DNA of 64,000 nt from Gigantopelta aegis (taxonomy: Eukaryota; Mollusca; Gastropoda; Neomphalida; Peltospiridae), in assembly GCF_016097555.1 (NCBI RefSeq), contig NC_054706.1:76768754-76832753 (forward strand), in the 5' to 3' direction. Positions 32,801 through 50,599 of this stretch are shown in pieces. Under the pieces are notes generated by a model that worked only from the letters and a program-made list of their open reading frames with translations, searched no databases and was not told where the DNA came from. The first letter of the stretch is position 1, and each line of letters opens with the position of its first letter. The position numbers were made by a program, and so were the translations under genes.

Positions 32801-33062
32801 GCCGAGCTTTGCAATTGTTGCAATTGTTTGCAATTGTTGCGACGGAGTTTTGGAGAAACAGACATGCTCACCAACAATATTTTTATGTGGAAGAAAGAGT
32901 GAGAGACAGAACATGTGAGTGTGTATGTGTGTGTGTGAAAGATTATAACATAAAGTACCCCATGTGAGAACTTTGACAATAGTTAAAGATCTACCTTCGA
33001 ATTACGTCATAAATCGCCGGTAAAATGTTCAATTCATTTTCAGCAGCACTGGCCGCAGACAT
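26844..33062 (-). CDS. MED9: Mediator complex subunit 9, two coding exons
   Basis: MED9 is a small subunit of the Mediator middle module, acting in RNA polymerase II transcription in the nucleus. Exon 1 is 32995-33062 (ATG at 33062, donor AG|GTAGAT) and exon 2 is 26844-27060 (acceptor TTTTTAG); the join makes AGT (Ser) and a 94-residue protein. The line LPAIYDVIRSIEKDS across the junction, then LPGIQ and ELLQKHKNLSNF, follow human MED9 (LPLVHNIIKCMDKDS, MPGIH, ELLQKYKSLCMF). The Pro/Gln-rich N-terminal extension of the mammalian protein is absent. The region 30-90 is predicted coiled coil. The 5.9-kb intron holds a Tc1 insertion, two MITEs and a RecQ-bearing fragment. Confidence 0.9.
27061..27587. 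other. MED9 intron, no feature recognised
   Basis: A short TA run lies at 27165-27183; the rest is A+T-rich without structure. Confidence 0.4.
27588..28230 (+). mobile_element. Dispersed element (GTGCAGAAATGG family), copy with nested MITE
   Basis: The left GTGCAGAAATGG and the right ATTTCTGCAC form inverted ends. The interior matches 4741-4950 up to AAATG, where a 315-bp MITE is inserted. It lies inside the MED9 intron. Confidence 0.65.
27762..28076. mobile_element. MITE with CAGTGTT ends and AAATG duplication
   Basis: The left end CAGTGTTTAAGATTAA and the reverse complement of the right end, CAGTGTTCGATATTAA, match closely. AAATG flanks both ends (27757-27761 and 28077-28081). The related element at 4741-4950 has the site with a single AAATG, showing the pre-insertion state. 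Confidence 0.85.
28231..28616. other. MED9 intron, no feature recognised
   Basis: No repeat boundaries or coding signal were found. Confidence 0.35.
28754..30238 (-). mobile_element. Tc1/mariner transposon, 1485 bp, with TA duplication
   Basis: The terminal repeats TACTCTTCAAAA and GAAACGCAAAA (left) are mirrored at the right end with one or two differences over about 26 bp. TA lies on both sides (28752-28753 and 30239-30240), and the related element at 48241-48242 shows the empty site with a single TA. It encodes one damaged transposase on the minus strand. Confidence 0.94.
28927..29920 (-). pseudogene. Tc1-like DDE transposase, one stop and one frameshift
   Basis: The frame starts MPRLGEPQRNNAIG at 29920, meets a TGA at 29876-29878 where Trp is expected, then continues LDAGESRTAVARAF and the paired-type helix-turn-helix STISRLWDRYQQHG. 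The catalytic aspartates are in FSDESRF and QHDNARPHTAR, and the third acidic residue in SPDLNPIEHLWDEL (DD34E type). A frameshift lies near 29400-29415, after YRRRGER and before VQEVDRFGGGSVMVW. Only two lesions and good TIRs suggest a fairly recent copy. Confidence 0.92.
30453..30997. other. MED9 intron, no feature recognised
   Basis: A+T-rich with an ATT-rich patch near 30895-30925; no element ends were seen. Confidence 0.35.
31007..31934. mobile_element. Mutator/foldback-like MITE with clustered subterminal motifs
   Basis: ATATGATTC flanks both sides (30998-31006 and 31935-31943), a perfect 9-bp duplication. The outer 17 bp, GGTATCAGGTCGTTTCG and inverted GGTTTCTAGACGTTTCG, match at 13 positions. 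The left arm has repeated CATACCAGTTCGTACCC and CCGTTTCGTA motifs; the right arm has the inverted TGGTATG and GGTTACGAAA motifs. A 9-bp duplication is typical of Mutator-like elements. No transposase is visible. Confidence 0.82.
32169..32850. mobile_element. RecQ-bearing TIR element, rearranged copy
   Basis: Positions 32169-32520 are nearly identical to 50020-50385, including the left terminal repeat TAGCCCGAGTACTCTGACTG. Then, instead of a right end, a RecQ-like exon follows on the minus strand, and the 32459-32540 segment returns inverted at about 32735-32850. No right terminal repeat was found, so the copy is incomplete or rearranged. Confidence 0.72.
32524..32748 (-). pseudogene. RecQ-like helicase N-terminal fragment
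   Basis: A 74-codon minus frame has a motif-0-like KPKQLHIIDSI and a Walker A LSTGYGKSMCYVLPPL, as in RecQ helicases (usual form TGGGKSLCYQLPA). It stops right after motif I at the inversion breakpoint; motifs II-VI are absent, so it cannot be an active helicase. TGYGKS forms of RecQ are, from memory, multi-copy in invertebrate genomes. It probably derives from a mobile element rather than the host BLM/WRN genes. Confidence 0.75.
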
Positions 33063-33464
33063 TATGCTCTTCTTTATTTTGATTTCCTCCGTTCACAGCG
33101 GAAGAAAACCCAACATTTCGCCCACAAAACTACATAAATGAGAAAGGATTTTTTAGTCTTTCTTTTTCATGGTACGAAAAGACTGTAGTAGGAAACCACC
33201 AAACTAGATATAAAATGACCATGGTACGAATTGATTAGCAACCTTTCATCAATACGTACCCATGCCAAAACGTACTGTCTGAGCGAAGTTTGGGGGGGGG
33301 GGGGGGGAGGAAGGTCGAGTCATTTGGATATTTTTAGTAATGTCTACATTGATTAAAAATATATACACAGTTCCCGCATCCATTAATTTAGACTAGATCA
33401 CCAGTATGGAGGTTAGCATTGCTGTATGCACGTAGACCTACAGGAGCAGGAATAATAAATGAAT
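33063..33464. other. Upstream region of MED9
   Basis: This should hold the MED9 5' UTR and promoter (minus strand). No TATA-like or other motif could be assigned with confidence. A G-run lies at 33290-33307, and TGGTACGAA phrases near 33170-33260 resemble the motifs of the 31007 element. Confidence 0.35.
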
Positions 33465-33737
33465 GAATGAATGTTTAACGACACTCCAGCATGAAAAATA
33501 AGGAAGACATGTTTTGAACGAGGCAATCAACGCATTTTTCAGTTACATGGCGTGGGACATATGGATAAGGACCACATGGGCTACTCTTTTTCGATTATAG
33601 TAACAAGGGATCATTTATATTCAGCTTCTCACAGAAAGGATAATACATAGTACATACCATGGCCTTTGTAACACCAATTGTGGATGGAACAAAAATAGCC
33701 CAATGGGTCCACCGACGGGGATCGATCCTAAACCAAG
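33465..33737 (-). mobile_element. SINE, head truncated
   Basis: It contains complement forms of the body (GGATCATTTATATTCAGC, ACATACCATGGCC) and the B-box CGGGGATCGATCCTA. It ends at the start of the next, oppositely oriented SINE. Confidence 0.75.
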
Positions 33738-33738
33738 T

Positions 33739-34466
33739 GGCGGGACGTAGCCCAGTGGTAAAGCGTTCGCTTGATGCGCGGTCGGTCTAGGATCGATCCC
33801 CGTCGGTGGGCCCATTGGGCTATTTCTCGCTCCTGCCAGTGCACAACGACTGATATATCAAAGGCCGTGGTATGTGTTATTCTGTCTGTGGGATGGTGCA
33901 TATAAAAGATCCCTTGCTGCTACTCGAAAAGAGTAGCTCATAAGGTGGCGACAGCGGGTTTTCTCCCTTAATATCTCTGTGGTCCTTAACCGTATGTCCG
34001 ACGCCATATAACCGTAAACCAGCATCGGTGGCGTCGTAGTTAGGCAATCGGTCTACAGGCTGGTAGGTACTGGGTTCGGATCCCAGTCGAGGCATGGGAT
34101 TTTTAATACAGATACCGACTCCAAACCCTGAGTGAGTGCTGCGCAAGGCTCAATGGGTAGGTGTAAACCACTTGCACCGACCAGTGATCCATAATTGGTT
34201 CAACAAAGGCCATGGTTTGTGCTATCCTGCCTGTGGGAAGTGCAAATAAAAGATATCTTGCTGCCTGTGGTAAAAGAGTAGCATATGTGGCGACAGCGGG
34301 TTTCCTCTAAAAAAACAGTGTCAGAATGACCATATGTTTGACGTCCAATAGCTGATGATAAGATAAAACATCAATGTGCTCTAGTGGCGTCGTTAAATAA
34401 AACAAACTTTACTTTTTTTTATAACCGTACATAAAATGTGTTGAGTGCGTCGTTAAATGAAACTTT
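33739..34466 (+). mobile_element. SINE, first head type, interrupted by a second SINE
   Basis: The intact head GGCGGGACGTAGCCCAGTGG and B-box GGATCGATCCCCG are followed by the body to 34018. The tail resumes at 34432 (TAAAATGTGTTGAGTGCGTC) after the inserted element. The part 34019-34420 belongs to the insertion. Confidence 0.88.
34019..34420 (+). mobile_element. SINE, second head type, nested in another SINE
   Basis: The head has GGCGTCGTAGTTAGGC (A-box) and GGGTTCGGATCCC (B-box). The duplication ATAACCGTAAA (34008-34018) and ATAACCGTACA (34421-34431) brackets it. The tail is TAAATAAAACAAACTTT plus a T-run. Confidence 0.88.
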
Positions 34467-35773
34467 TCCTTCCTTCCTGAACCAAACGCGCACCTAGCGA
34501 GCACTACCCCCCCCCCCGCTGAAGCAAATGGTCCGCTTTCAGAACTAAAACATACAGGTTTATACATATGGAGTTTCTGGTGGTGCAAAAACAAAATAGA
34601 AAAAGGTCCATTTGGTTCATATTCGACCCCCCCCCCCCCCCCCCCCCCCCCGGTCCAGATCACTCTACGTCCCTGAAAACTACTGGGCTACGTCCCGCTC
34701 GACTCCGTCCCTACAAAAGAGGTTGGCTACATAGACAGAGGCACTCAATGGCGGATCTAGGGGGGGGGTCGAAGGTGTCCGGACCCCCCCCCCCCTCAAA
34801 TTTGAGAAGTGCCCCTTTTATTTAGGATTTTTAGTTTTTTTACAAATTTATTTATTCTGTCAATGTATAGAACACTGTAGAATACGTCAGCCAACCCTGT
34901 TGTAGCACTATTATATTATGGTCCATGTGAACCGTGTGTAATTTTTCAATAGTGCCTTTTCATAATGTTATGGTGCCCTTTTTGTCTTGGACTTTTGTGC
35001 CGTCGGTGATGCTCCTGACCTACGGTAATTTCGTTAAGTTCGAACCCTGTACTTGTGCACAGTACACAAAACGTGGTAAGGATAGTCCAGCAGAAACATA
35101 AATCGTTTTTATTTACCAATTGAACATAAATCATGAAAGATATATAAAACAAAAATATCAACTCATTTTTCAATTACTGTAACTGTTATATGACGTTGGA
35201 CATAAGATTATATATAGAATACTAAACGAGCTTGGCTGTCACACCATTTTTAAGACACGAGTGGAACAGTTTTGGTATCAGATACCAACACTGTTCACGA
35301 ATTTCATTAATTTAAAATAAAAAAAATGGTGTAACAGGCAAGCTAGTTTTTTTATTTATTACAAACCAACTGTAACCAAGCCGCAACACAGAAGTAAGAT
35401 GTCGTGATCTACGTCACGCTCACGCCACGTCAATATTACACTAGTTATATATTGAGCGATTGTTATGACATGAGCAATATCTTACACTGGTGTGTAATAT
35501 AAAAGGACCATACATAATTAGAGAGGAAAGCCGCTGCCGCCGCACCCTACACTTTTCGATTATAGCAGCAAGGATATTAAATAGGATTTTTTGTTGCGGG
35601 CAGTGGGGGCATCTGAGTAGTTAATATACTAAAATTCCTTAAACGGATTTTCTATAATTTTTTCCGGATGTGTTTTGTTGCCCCCCCCCCAGCTACGTCC
35701 CTGCACAATATACTATCTACTACGACCTTTGTTACACCAATTATGGCTGGTGTAACTTTGCACGTTGGAGACC
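34467..35773. other. Mixed C-rich repeat remnants and unassigned sequence
   Basis: A damaged relative of the 9606 MITE occupies about 34520-34675 (GAAGCAAATGGTCCG, TATGGAGTTTCTGG, CTACGTCCCTGA). C-runs lie at 34506, 34627 and 34787, and another CCCCAGCTACGTCCCTG remnant at about 35683-35705. A short inverted repeat (ACTAGCTTGCC and related) near 35225-35345 brackets TTTGGTATCAGATACC. No coding signal was found. Confidence 0.5.
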
Positions 35774-36172
35774 GGCCTCGGTGGCGTCGTGGTTAAGCCA
35801 TCGGTCTACAGGCTGGTAGATACTGGATTCGGATCCCGGTCGAGGCATGGGATTTTTAATGCAGATACCGACTCCAAACCCTGAGTGAGTGCTCCGCAAG
35901 GCTCAATGGGTAGGTGTAAACCACTCGCACCGACCAGTGATCCATAACTGGTTCAACAAAGGCCATGGTTTGTGCTATCCTTCCTGTGGGAAGCGCAAAT
36001 AAAAGATCCCTTGCTGCCTGTCGTAAAAGAGTAGCCTATGTGGCGACAGCGGGTTTCCTCTAAAAAACAGTGTCAGAATGACCATATGTTTGACGTCCAA
36101 TAGCCGATGATAAGACAAAAAATCAATGTGGTCTAGTAGCGTCATTAAATAAAACAAACTTTACTTTTTTTG
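35774..36172 (+). mobile_element. SINE, second head type, full length
   Basis: The head GGCCTCGGTGGCGTCGTGG and B-box GATTCGGATCCC are followed by the same body as 34019-34420 and by a tail ending AAACTTTACTTTTTTT. Confidence 0.88.
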
Positions 36173-36341
36173 CATGTTGGAAAAACTCATTTTCTTATTT
36201 GCGAATTTATGTTTTCAGCTTTTCAAACAATAACTAAACGGATGTATGCCTAAGGAACGTTTTGTCCGTGCACGTCACTCATAGACTTCTTCAGTAGTTG
36301 CTTATACTACCGGTATCACGACTTCAGACTGTATTAATATA

Positions 36342-37946
36342 TACTACTCAAAAGAATTTAAGGGTCAGACGATATTTTCGACATTATTTTCTGAATGTCA
36401 ATTATATTAGCTAGACCATAATGTCACGCATGGTATTGTTCCATTTTGACGAAAGTGGGTCTAAGCAACCCATAAATGAATTAAAATCCACTGTCTGACA
36501 CTGTTGACTAGTTCTAATGGCGAAAACATGCTTACATTTGCATGTAAATTAGGGCGAAAGCGAAAGGTCTGCTAAGTGCCCATAACTTGCTTTTTCACAA
36601 AGCGCTTCATTTGCACGCTTTGCACGTGTATTCCATGTTCCCAGTGCTGAATTTCCGTATAATTGGAGCTTGCGTTCGTGTACGGTGCACACTCCAAATT
36701 CGACAATGGTACGACTTCAACTGACTATCGAAGATCGAGGAAGGGCTATTGCTTGGCTTCAGGATGGCAATACGCAAAGAAATGTTGCTCTGAGACTTGG
36801 TGTCAGTCAGAGTGTCGTTGGCCGACCTGTGGCAACGGTACCAAGCAACGAATTCTGTTCGAAATCGTCCACGTTCGGGAAGACCCCGAAGCACTACAAA
36901 TAGAGAGGACCGCTACATCACCAATATGGCTCTACGTCAACGCACAACTACTGCACGCCGATTACGTGACCATCTGCGGACTGCGACTGGAACTCGAGTG
37001 TCTGATCAAACCATACGCAATCGTCTGAGAGCCAATAATCTACGCTGCCGTCGACAGGCTGTTCGACCACCACTCCTACCACGTCACAGAACGGCCAGAC
37101 GTCACTGGTGCACGCTTCATCTGCGGTGGCAACGTGTTCAGTGGGTTCGAGTGATGTTCACTGATGAGTCCAGGTTTAGTCTCCAGTTCAACGACGGTCG
37201 GGTTCGTGTCTACAGACGTCCTGGGGAGCGCTTCGCTGACGTTAACGTTAGACAACGTCACCGGTTCGGTGGTGGCAGCGTCATGGTGTGGGGCGGCATC
37301 TCTATCCACCACAGGACCCCCCTCTATGTGGTGGATGGCAATCTGAATGGAATCCGCTATCTGAATGAGATTATCCGGCCGTTGGTTCTCCCAGGCCTTC
37401 AGCAGATTGGCGGCGGGGCAGTTCTGCAGGATGACAATGCCAGACACCACCGCGCCAGGGTGGTAACGGACTTTCTCAGACAACAAGGTATCGCCAGGAT
37501 GGATTGGCCAGCATATTCGCCTGACTTGGCCCCAATAGAGAACGCCTGGGACGAATTAGGCAAGAGAGTTCGGGATAACCATGCCCCTCCGGCCAACCTT
37601 CATGATCTGGGTCAACTTCTTATGGCAGAGTGGCAGGCCATTCCCCAAGAGTTCTTCAGACGTCTGATCAACAGCATGAGGCAACGATGTGTCGAGTGTA
37701 TTCGCGCCAGGGATGGATTCACACACTATTAAACGAATGTTCTAATGTGTAAAATCCATGTTTGACAACCTTCAACTTTGACAGCATGTCATGTGACTTT
37801 CTTGTATACAGTGACGTTTATTTGTGTTTTTTTTGTAAATATGGAACAATAAATACAATTTTTGTTGTAGTTTACATCATGAATCTAATACACTCTGAAA
37901 CTTATTTGGTTATACATTTTTGACCCTTAAATTCTTTTGAGTAGTA
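36342..37946 (+). mobile_element. Tc1/mariner transposon, 1605 bp
   Basis: The termini TACTACTCAAAAGAATTTAA and AGGGTCA are perfectly inverted over about 27 bp at the two ends, with TA (part of TATA) on each side. The element is unrelated in its ends to the 28754 copy. It carries one transposase reading plus. Confidence 0.94.
36706..37732 (+). pseudogene. Tc1-like DDE transposase with a single 1-bp insertion
   Basis: MVRLQLTIEDRGRAIAWL opens the frame at 36706. After LGVSQSVV one extra G near 36820 shifts the frame; from ADLWQRYQATNS the remaining frame is open to the TAA at 37730-37732. Catalytic residues are visible in FTDESRF, QDDNARHHRAR and SPDLAPIENAWDEL (DD34E). RFGGGSVMVWGGIS is the Gly-rich box. 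One lesion and perfect TIRs point to a young insertion. Confidence 0.94.
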
Positions 37947-37949
37947 TAT

Positions 37950-38334
37950 ATTCAAAATCTAGCGATCTTTTATAATTAAGTTTCAAAGAACTTTCTGGAT
38001 GTAGTGCACATGACCAGACATTACAGCCTTACATGTACCAATCGTGGGCATCTTTTGGCACGGGACGTCCGCCTCCATAAAACAGATTATTAAAAAGATA
38101 TAAGTTGTTTTGTTTAACAACGCACTCCTACCCTCACCTGGGTTGGACACTCAATAACACAATTACCATGCTATCATTGTATCAAGGTTGGTAGCCTATA
38201 TTTGATTCACATAATTCTCAGGGTGACGTGGCCTGTTATAGAACTATTGTATAGAACTACTGTTTAAATCATACCAGTAACATTCTGCTCCCCTTTTGGA
38301 AATATTCAACTTTTGATGCCGCCTACTTCAGGTA
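37950..38334. other. No feature recognised
   Basis: No element ends or coding signal, apart from short SINE-tail-like text (TTTGTTTAACAACGCACTC) at 38106-38130. Confidence 0.4.
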
Positions 38335-38610
38335 AAGAGAGTTTGTTTTCTTTAACAACACTGGAGCACATTGATTAATTAATCAATCATCGGCTATTGG
38401 ATGTCAAACATTTGGTAATTCTGACATGTAGTCATCAGAGGAAACCCGCTACATTTTATCTCAATGCAGCATGGGATCATTTATATGCACTTTCCCCCAC
38501 ACAAGAAAGCACATACCACGGCTTTTGACCAGTTGTGGTGCACTGGCTGGGACGAGAAAAAACCCAATCAGTTGAATGGATTCACCGAGATGGTCCGATC
38601 CTGCGACGCA
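38335..38610 (-). mobile_element. SINE, third head type
   Basis: The tail TTTAACAACACTGGAGCAC is at the left; the B-box region GGTCCGATCCTGCGACGC is at the right. It is the closest relative in the window of the 1-220 copy. Confidence 0.78.
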
Positions 38611-38611
38611 A

Positions 38612-38962
38612 GCAAAGAAGAAAGGAAATGTTTTATTTAACGACGCACTCAACACATTTTATTTACGGTTATATGGCGTCAGACATATGCTTAAGGACCA
38701 CACATATATAGAAAGAAAGAAATAAATGTTTTATTTAACAACGCACTCAACACATTTCATTTACGCTTAATTGGCGTCAAACATATGGTTAAGGACCACA
38801 CAGATATTGACAGAGGATTTATATCGACAGATTGATTTATTAATCATCAGCTATTTGACGTCAAACATTTGGTAATTTTGACGTATAGTCTTAGAGAAAA
38901 AATCTGCTGTGTTTAAAAATCAGTAGCAAGGATGTTTTATGCACCATCCCTCGGACAGGATG
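38612..38962 (-). mobile_element. Two stacked SINE tails and a SINE body fragment
   Basis: GTTTTATTTAACGACGCACT at 38629 and TTTTATTTAACAACGCACTC at 38731 are two tail starts about 100 bp apart, then a third segment (TTAATCATCAGCTATTTGAC) joins in. This looks like serial insertion or template switching. Confidence 0.65.
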
Positions 38963-39233
38963 GCACCAATGATTATTGATCCTGCCATGTATTGCACGTC
39001 ATGCGTTAAAACTGGAAAACTGGAAACCAGTCACTAGGACATCCCCCCCCCCCCCTCCCCCCTCATGTTCAACAAGAAACATCTGCATATTTTTCTGTGC
39101 ATATAACACCAGTTTCTAGTGTTAGCAACCACCTAATATTTGTCAGTCGCCCGTATACTAGCGACGGTCTTCTTTACATTTGCCCGATGATGCATTTTCG
39201 CACTGAAATCTAGTCGACTAGTGCATACACAAA

Positions 39234-39610
39234 TGAAAGAAAGAAATGTTTTATTTAACGACGCACTCAACACATTTTATTTACGGTTATATGGCGTCAG
39301 ACTAAGGTTAAGGACCACACAGATTTTGCGAGGAAACCCGCTGTCGCCACTTCATGGGCTACGCTTTCTGATTAGCAGCAAGGGATCTTTTATTTGCGCT
39401 TCCCACAGGCAGGATAGCATAAATCATGGCCTTTGTTGAACCAGTTATGGATCACTAGTAGGTGCAAGTAGTTTACACCTACCCATTGAGCCTTGCTGAG
39501 CACTCACTCGGGGTTTGAAGTTGGCATCTGGATTAAAAATCCCATGCCTAGACCGAGATCCGAACCCAGTACCTACCAGCCTGTTGACCTAACCACAAGG
39601 CCGGTTCCAT
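39234..39610 (-). mobile_element. SINE with first-type tail and second-type head
   Basis: The left end is the ACGACGCACTCAACAC tail usual for first-type copies; the right end is the second-type head (ATCCGAACCCAGTACC B-box, CTAACCACAAGGCCGG A-box). It shows that heads and tails recombine. Confidence 0.8.
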
Positions 39611-39644
39611 AAATAAAACTGCAATGGCTACATACAACCATGGC

Positions 39645-39895
39645 TTATGAAGTGTTTTTGTTTTACGACACCACTAGAGCACGATTCAATGAATCATAGG
39701 CCAATTATTACATCAGAGGAAGCCCACCAATTTTTCCCAATGCAAGGATCTTTTATATACACAGAAAAGCATATACCACGGCCATTCGATAGTTGTGGTG
39801 CACGGGTTGAAACAAGAAAAAGCCAATGATTACCAGAGGTAGTTCGAACCAGTGACAAAAGCACCTCAACAGACTGCGCTAAATTCCACACCTTG
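39645..39895 (-). mobile_element. SINE, third head type, internally shortened
   Basis: GGATCTTTTATATACAC and AGCATATACCACGGCC mark the body; AGTTCGAACC and GACTGCGCTAAATTCC mark the head. Part of the tail is missing. Confidence 0.65.
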
Positions 39896-40011
39896 GCTAA
39901 TGAAGGCTGGCAATATTGTTTTTTTGGAAAAGCCTAGTGATTTAATAATACATATACACGGCAATAGAAAACAACACAGCAAGAGTATATTTGTTTCTTT
40001 TACTTAGTCTG

Positions 40012-40017
40012 TTTAAT
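40012..40017 (-). terminator. RPS2: Candidate polyadenylation signal ATTAAA for RPS2
   Basis: This variant hexamer lies about 47 bp after the RPS2 stop on the minus strand, a spacing fitting the short 3' UTRs of ribosomal protein genes. Confidence 0.45.
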
Positions 40018-40063
40018 ACAGAACTCTCTTCATCAAGTTACAAAGCGTCCACAGTTTGACACA

Positions 40064-47908
<7,845 letters not shown>

Positions 47909-48061
47909 TGCTAAAACAAATTATAAAAATAAAGATGTATGTCGAGTCATGACAAACTACTAAATAGCAGCCACGTAGAGGGGCCAGATCCTAAAAATGT
48001 TTACTTCCAGAGTTGCACCTAAAACTGAACTTTAGAGCCATCCACCAGAGCTTCTACAATT

Positions 48062-48382
48062 TAAAAAAAATCCACTAGACATGGGATCAGTGGTTTTAAA
48101 CATTTACTAGCTTAGCTCTACTTTACTTTAAGTCATACAATTTTACTAAATAATAGTAATAATCAGGTATGTCACCTGAAGAGGGAGATCGAGCTTAAAA
48201 ACACTAACATTGGGGGGTTGGGGTGGGCACAGGATATTCATATTTACAAAATAGGCTTAACTTAAACATTTGATAAAAAAAAATTCACTAGCCGTCGGCC
48301 ATTGCAATAATAGTTATTTACTAACTCAACATTAAATATCACTAGCCACGGGAGTGGGGCTACCATAATCTAGAAGCCCTGC
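48062..48382 (-). mobile_element. Dispersed TIR element (GGGCTTCTAGA family), uninterrupted copy
   Basis: On the minus strand it starts AGGGCTTCTAGATTATGG at 48382 and runs through CACTCCCGTGGCTAGTGAT. The point matching the Tc1 insertion at 28754 is intact (TA at 48241-48242). It lies upstream of RPS2 exon 1, probably in its first intron. Confidence 0.75.
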
Positions 48383-50015
48383 ATCCACATAAAAGTGTTA
48401 ATTTTAAAATGTAATTTACAATGTACATGCAAACCTGGATATAAATTTAGGAGTTGTAAATAATAACCAGGAAATATTTTATTTTTAAAATTTTAATTAT
48501 AGGCATTTCTAGACCATTAAAAATTGATTAGCAGCTATTGTTAAATGTTTCAGTATTGTGTAGTGATATCTGAAATGTATCACCTAGTGACGCTACGTCA
48601 CAATATAGGCCAGCGAGCTTTGGAATACCAGTGTCAGAGTTGCCGTAGATTAGCAAAATGTGGGTGCTGTTGGTTTTCTTTTTGCAGTGATTAACATGTG
48701 GATTTGTTTAAATCAAGAAACTCTAAAATGATCGAGGCATCTGATGTCAAACAGGATTGTTGTGATATTAAGGTAGACAAGTCACTTTTCGGACCCTTGT
48801 TTTGGCTTCGAACACAATAAATAAAACATCAAACAGTAATTTTTTGATATATTTGACAAAAGGTACTTTTTATTTCTTTCATCTTTTAAAACTTAAAATT
48901 AATATTTTGTCCGGAATTATGAATTTTTTTTTAAAAATACTGACTCGTAAACAGCGTTGCTTGCATGTTATAGAAATTTGACAGTCAAGGTTAGTAGACC
49001 AGTTTTTATTTTTATGTGGTGAAGCATTGTAATAATAAAGCTAATTTTGAATCTGAATAACTATCAGTATTTGGTAGGACTTTCCTTTGGCACGGTCATG
49101 TGTAAAGAACACCATAAATACTTATCGTCAACGTCCCTAACTGCGTTATGCTTGCAACTCCGTTCAGTTTGTTTTCTCATGAATGGGTCATACAAAAAAC
49201 ATCCGATTTGTTGTCATCTGCAAGTCGTTCATTTGTGAGGTTTTTCTTCACAGTTCAGGAACATTTTCATTACTAATAAAGTTCAGACAAGCAAGTATCT
49301 AAATACAAAATTTTACAAACCCCTAAAATCATTAATCTGACCGTCGTTTTTGTTTATTCCTTAAAATTACCGACATCAGGTCCACACGATTCGTAGAAAT
49401 AGACTTAAAATGGAGGAAGATGAATTATCATTCGGTACTTGTCACATGACCTCACACTTCCAGATCAACAAGGCCAAATCATTTAATTTTTATGATTTTT
49501 AAGTCTCCTGTTGTTAGAATTTGTTTTCAATTATTATATTTGATCTGCAAAATATATGCTACATTTTTGTGCCTCTACTGTAGTGAATAGTATTCATAAT
49601 CCATTCATAACAATTGTAAACAATTTCGAATGTATAAACTGTGTTAATTGAGAATCAATTCGTTAAAATAATAAATTTTACACACTATTCACTGGTATGA
49701 ACGTAATGCTGATCAGTAATGACATCAATTGTTAGCGATGTGTGTTGGTAAAACGTGGACCGGACCACAACGCTCGACAAACTGAACATTTCCTTTAAAA
49801 AAAATATTAAACGTGTTCGTCAACTATACATTTTTCATGTAGTGGCCTTAAATATAGAAAACAATGAACCGCAAATGCGCAGTACGATACTTTTTGCAAA
49901 CGCATGTGCCTGAACACAGAAATGCTGCACTCTTTCCCGCTTACTGGAGGGTGCTTCACTTTTGTTTACTAGAATAGATTTGTTTTACATCCACATTGTT
50001 AATTTTTCACGTTAA
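48383..50015. other. Unassigned stretch upstream of RPS2
   Basis: It may contain the non-coding first exon and promoter of RPS2 (minus strand), but no pyrimidine-rich TOP-like start could be fixed by eye. No coding exon was recognised. Confidence 0.35.
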
Positions 50016-50019
50016 CCTA

Positions 50020-50595
50020 TAGCCCGAGTACTCTGACTGTAAGAGAGCTAGACGGACATTTGGACATAAACACGCTCTCATTACAGTCAGAGACCAACCT
50101 ATGTCTTTTTTTGGCAATTCCTAACTACCAAACGGTAGGCAACGAGTCCCGCTCTAATACCACAACAATCCTATGTTTGACGTCAAATACCTTTACATCA
50201 ATCATTTTCGAGTTAAGTGATACAAAAAAAATCCACATATTAATCACTAATACACATACTACAAAAAGAAACCCGACAGCACCCACATTCAGCTACGCTT
50301 CGTGACACTCCGTCGCAACAATTACAAAGCTTGGCGATCTATTTCGAGACTGGGCGATTCCGCCTTGTGCAGCAGTTACAGGGGCCAATTTATTTGGTTT
50401 CACATATTGTTGCTGAAAAATGTAAAATAATAATTCCGTAAATATCGCACTCATGTTTGTTTTGTTAGGTAAACGCAGTTTGAGACATCGATGGTACAAA
50501 TTAGGGTTAGCGACAGTGCCAAAGTCAAGTCCTTCCGTCCAAATGTCCATCTAGCCTAGCTATCTATAATCTTACAGTCGAGAGTACTTGGGCTA
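50020..50595. mobile_element. Non-autonomous TIR element related to the RecQ-bearing copy
   Basis: TAGCCCGAGTACTCTGACTG at the left and, inverted, TAGCCCAAGTACTCTCGACT at the right define the ends; GGACATTTGGAC recurs inverted inside both ends. CCTA flanks both sides (50016-50019 and 50596-50599) as a possible 4-bp duplication. The first 365 bp match 32169-32520; the RecQ part is missing. A subterminal hairpin CTCTGACTGTAAGAGAG / CTCTCATTACAGTCAGAG is also visible. Confidence 0.82.
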
Positions 50596-50599
50596 CCTA

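Noticed and set aside
36607-37596. Other open frames over the second Tc1 element
   Set aside because: They are shadows of the transposase in other frames or the opposite strand.
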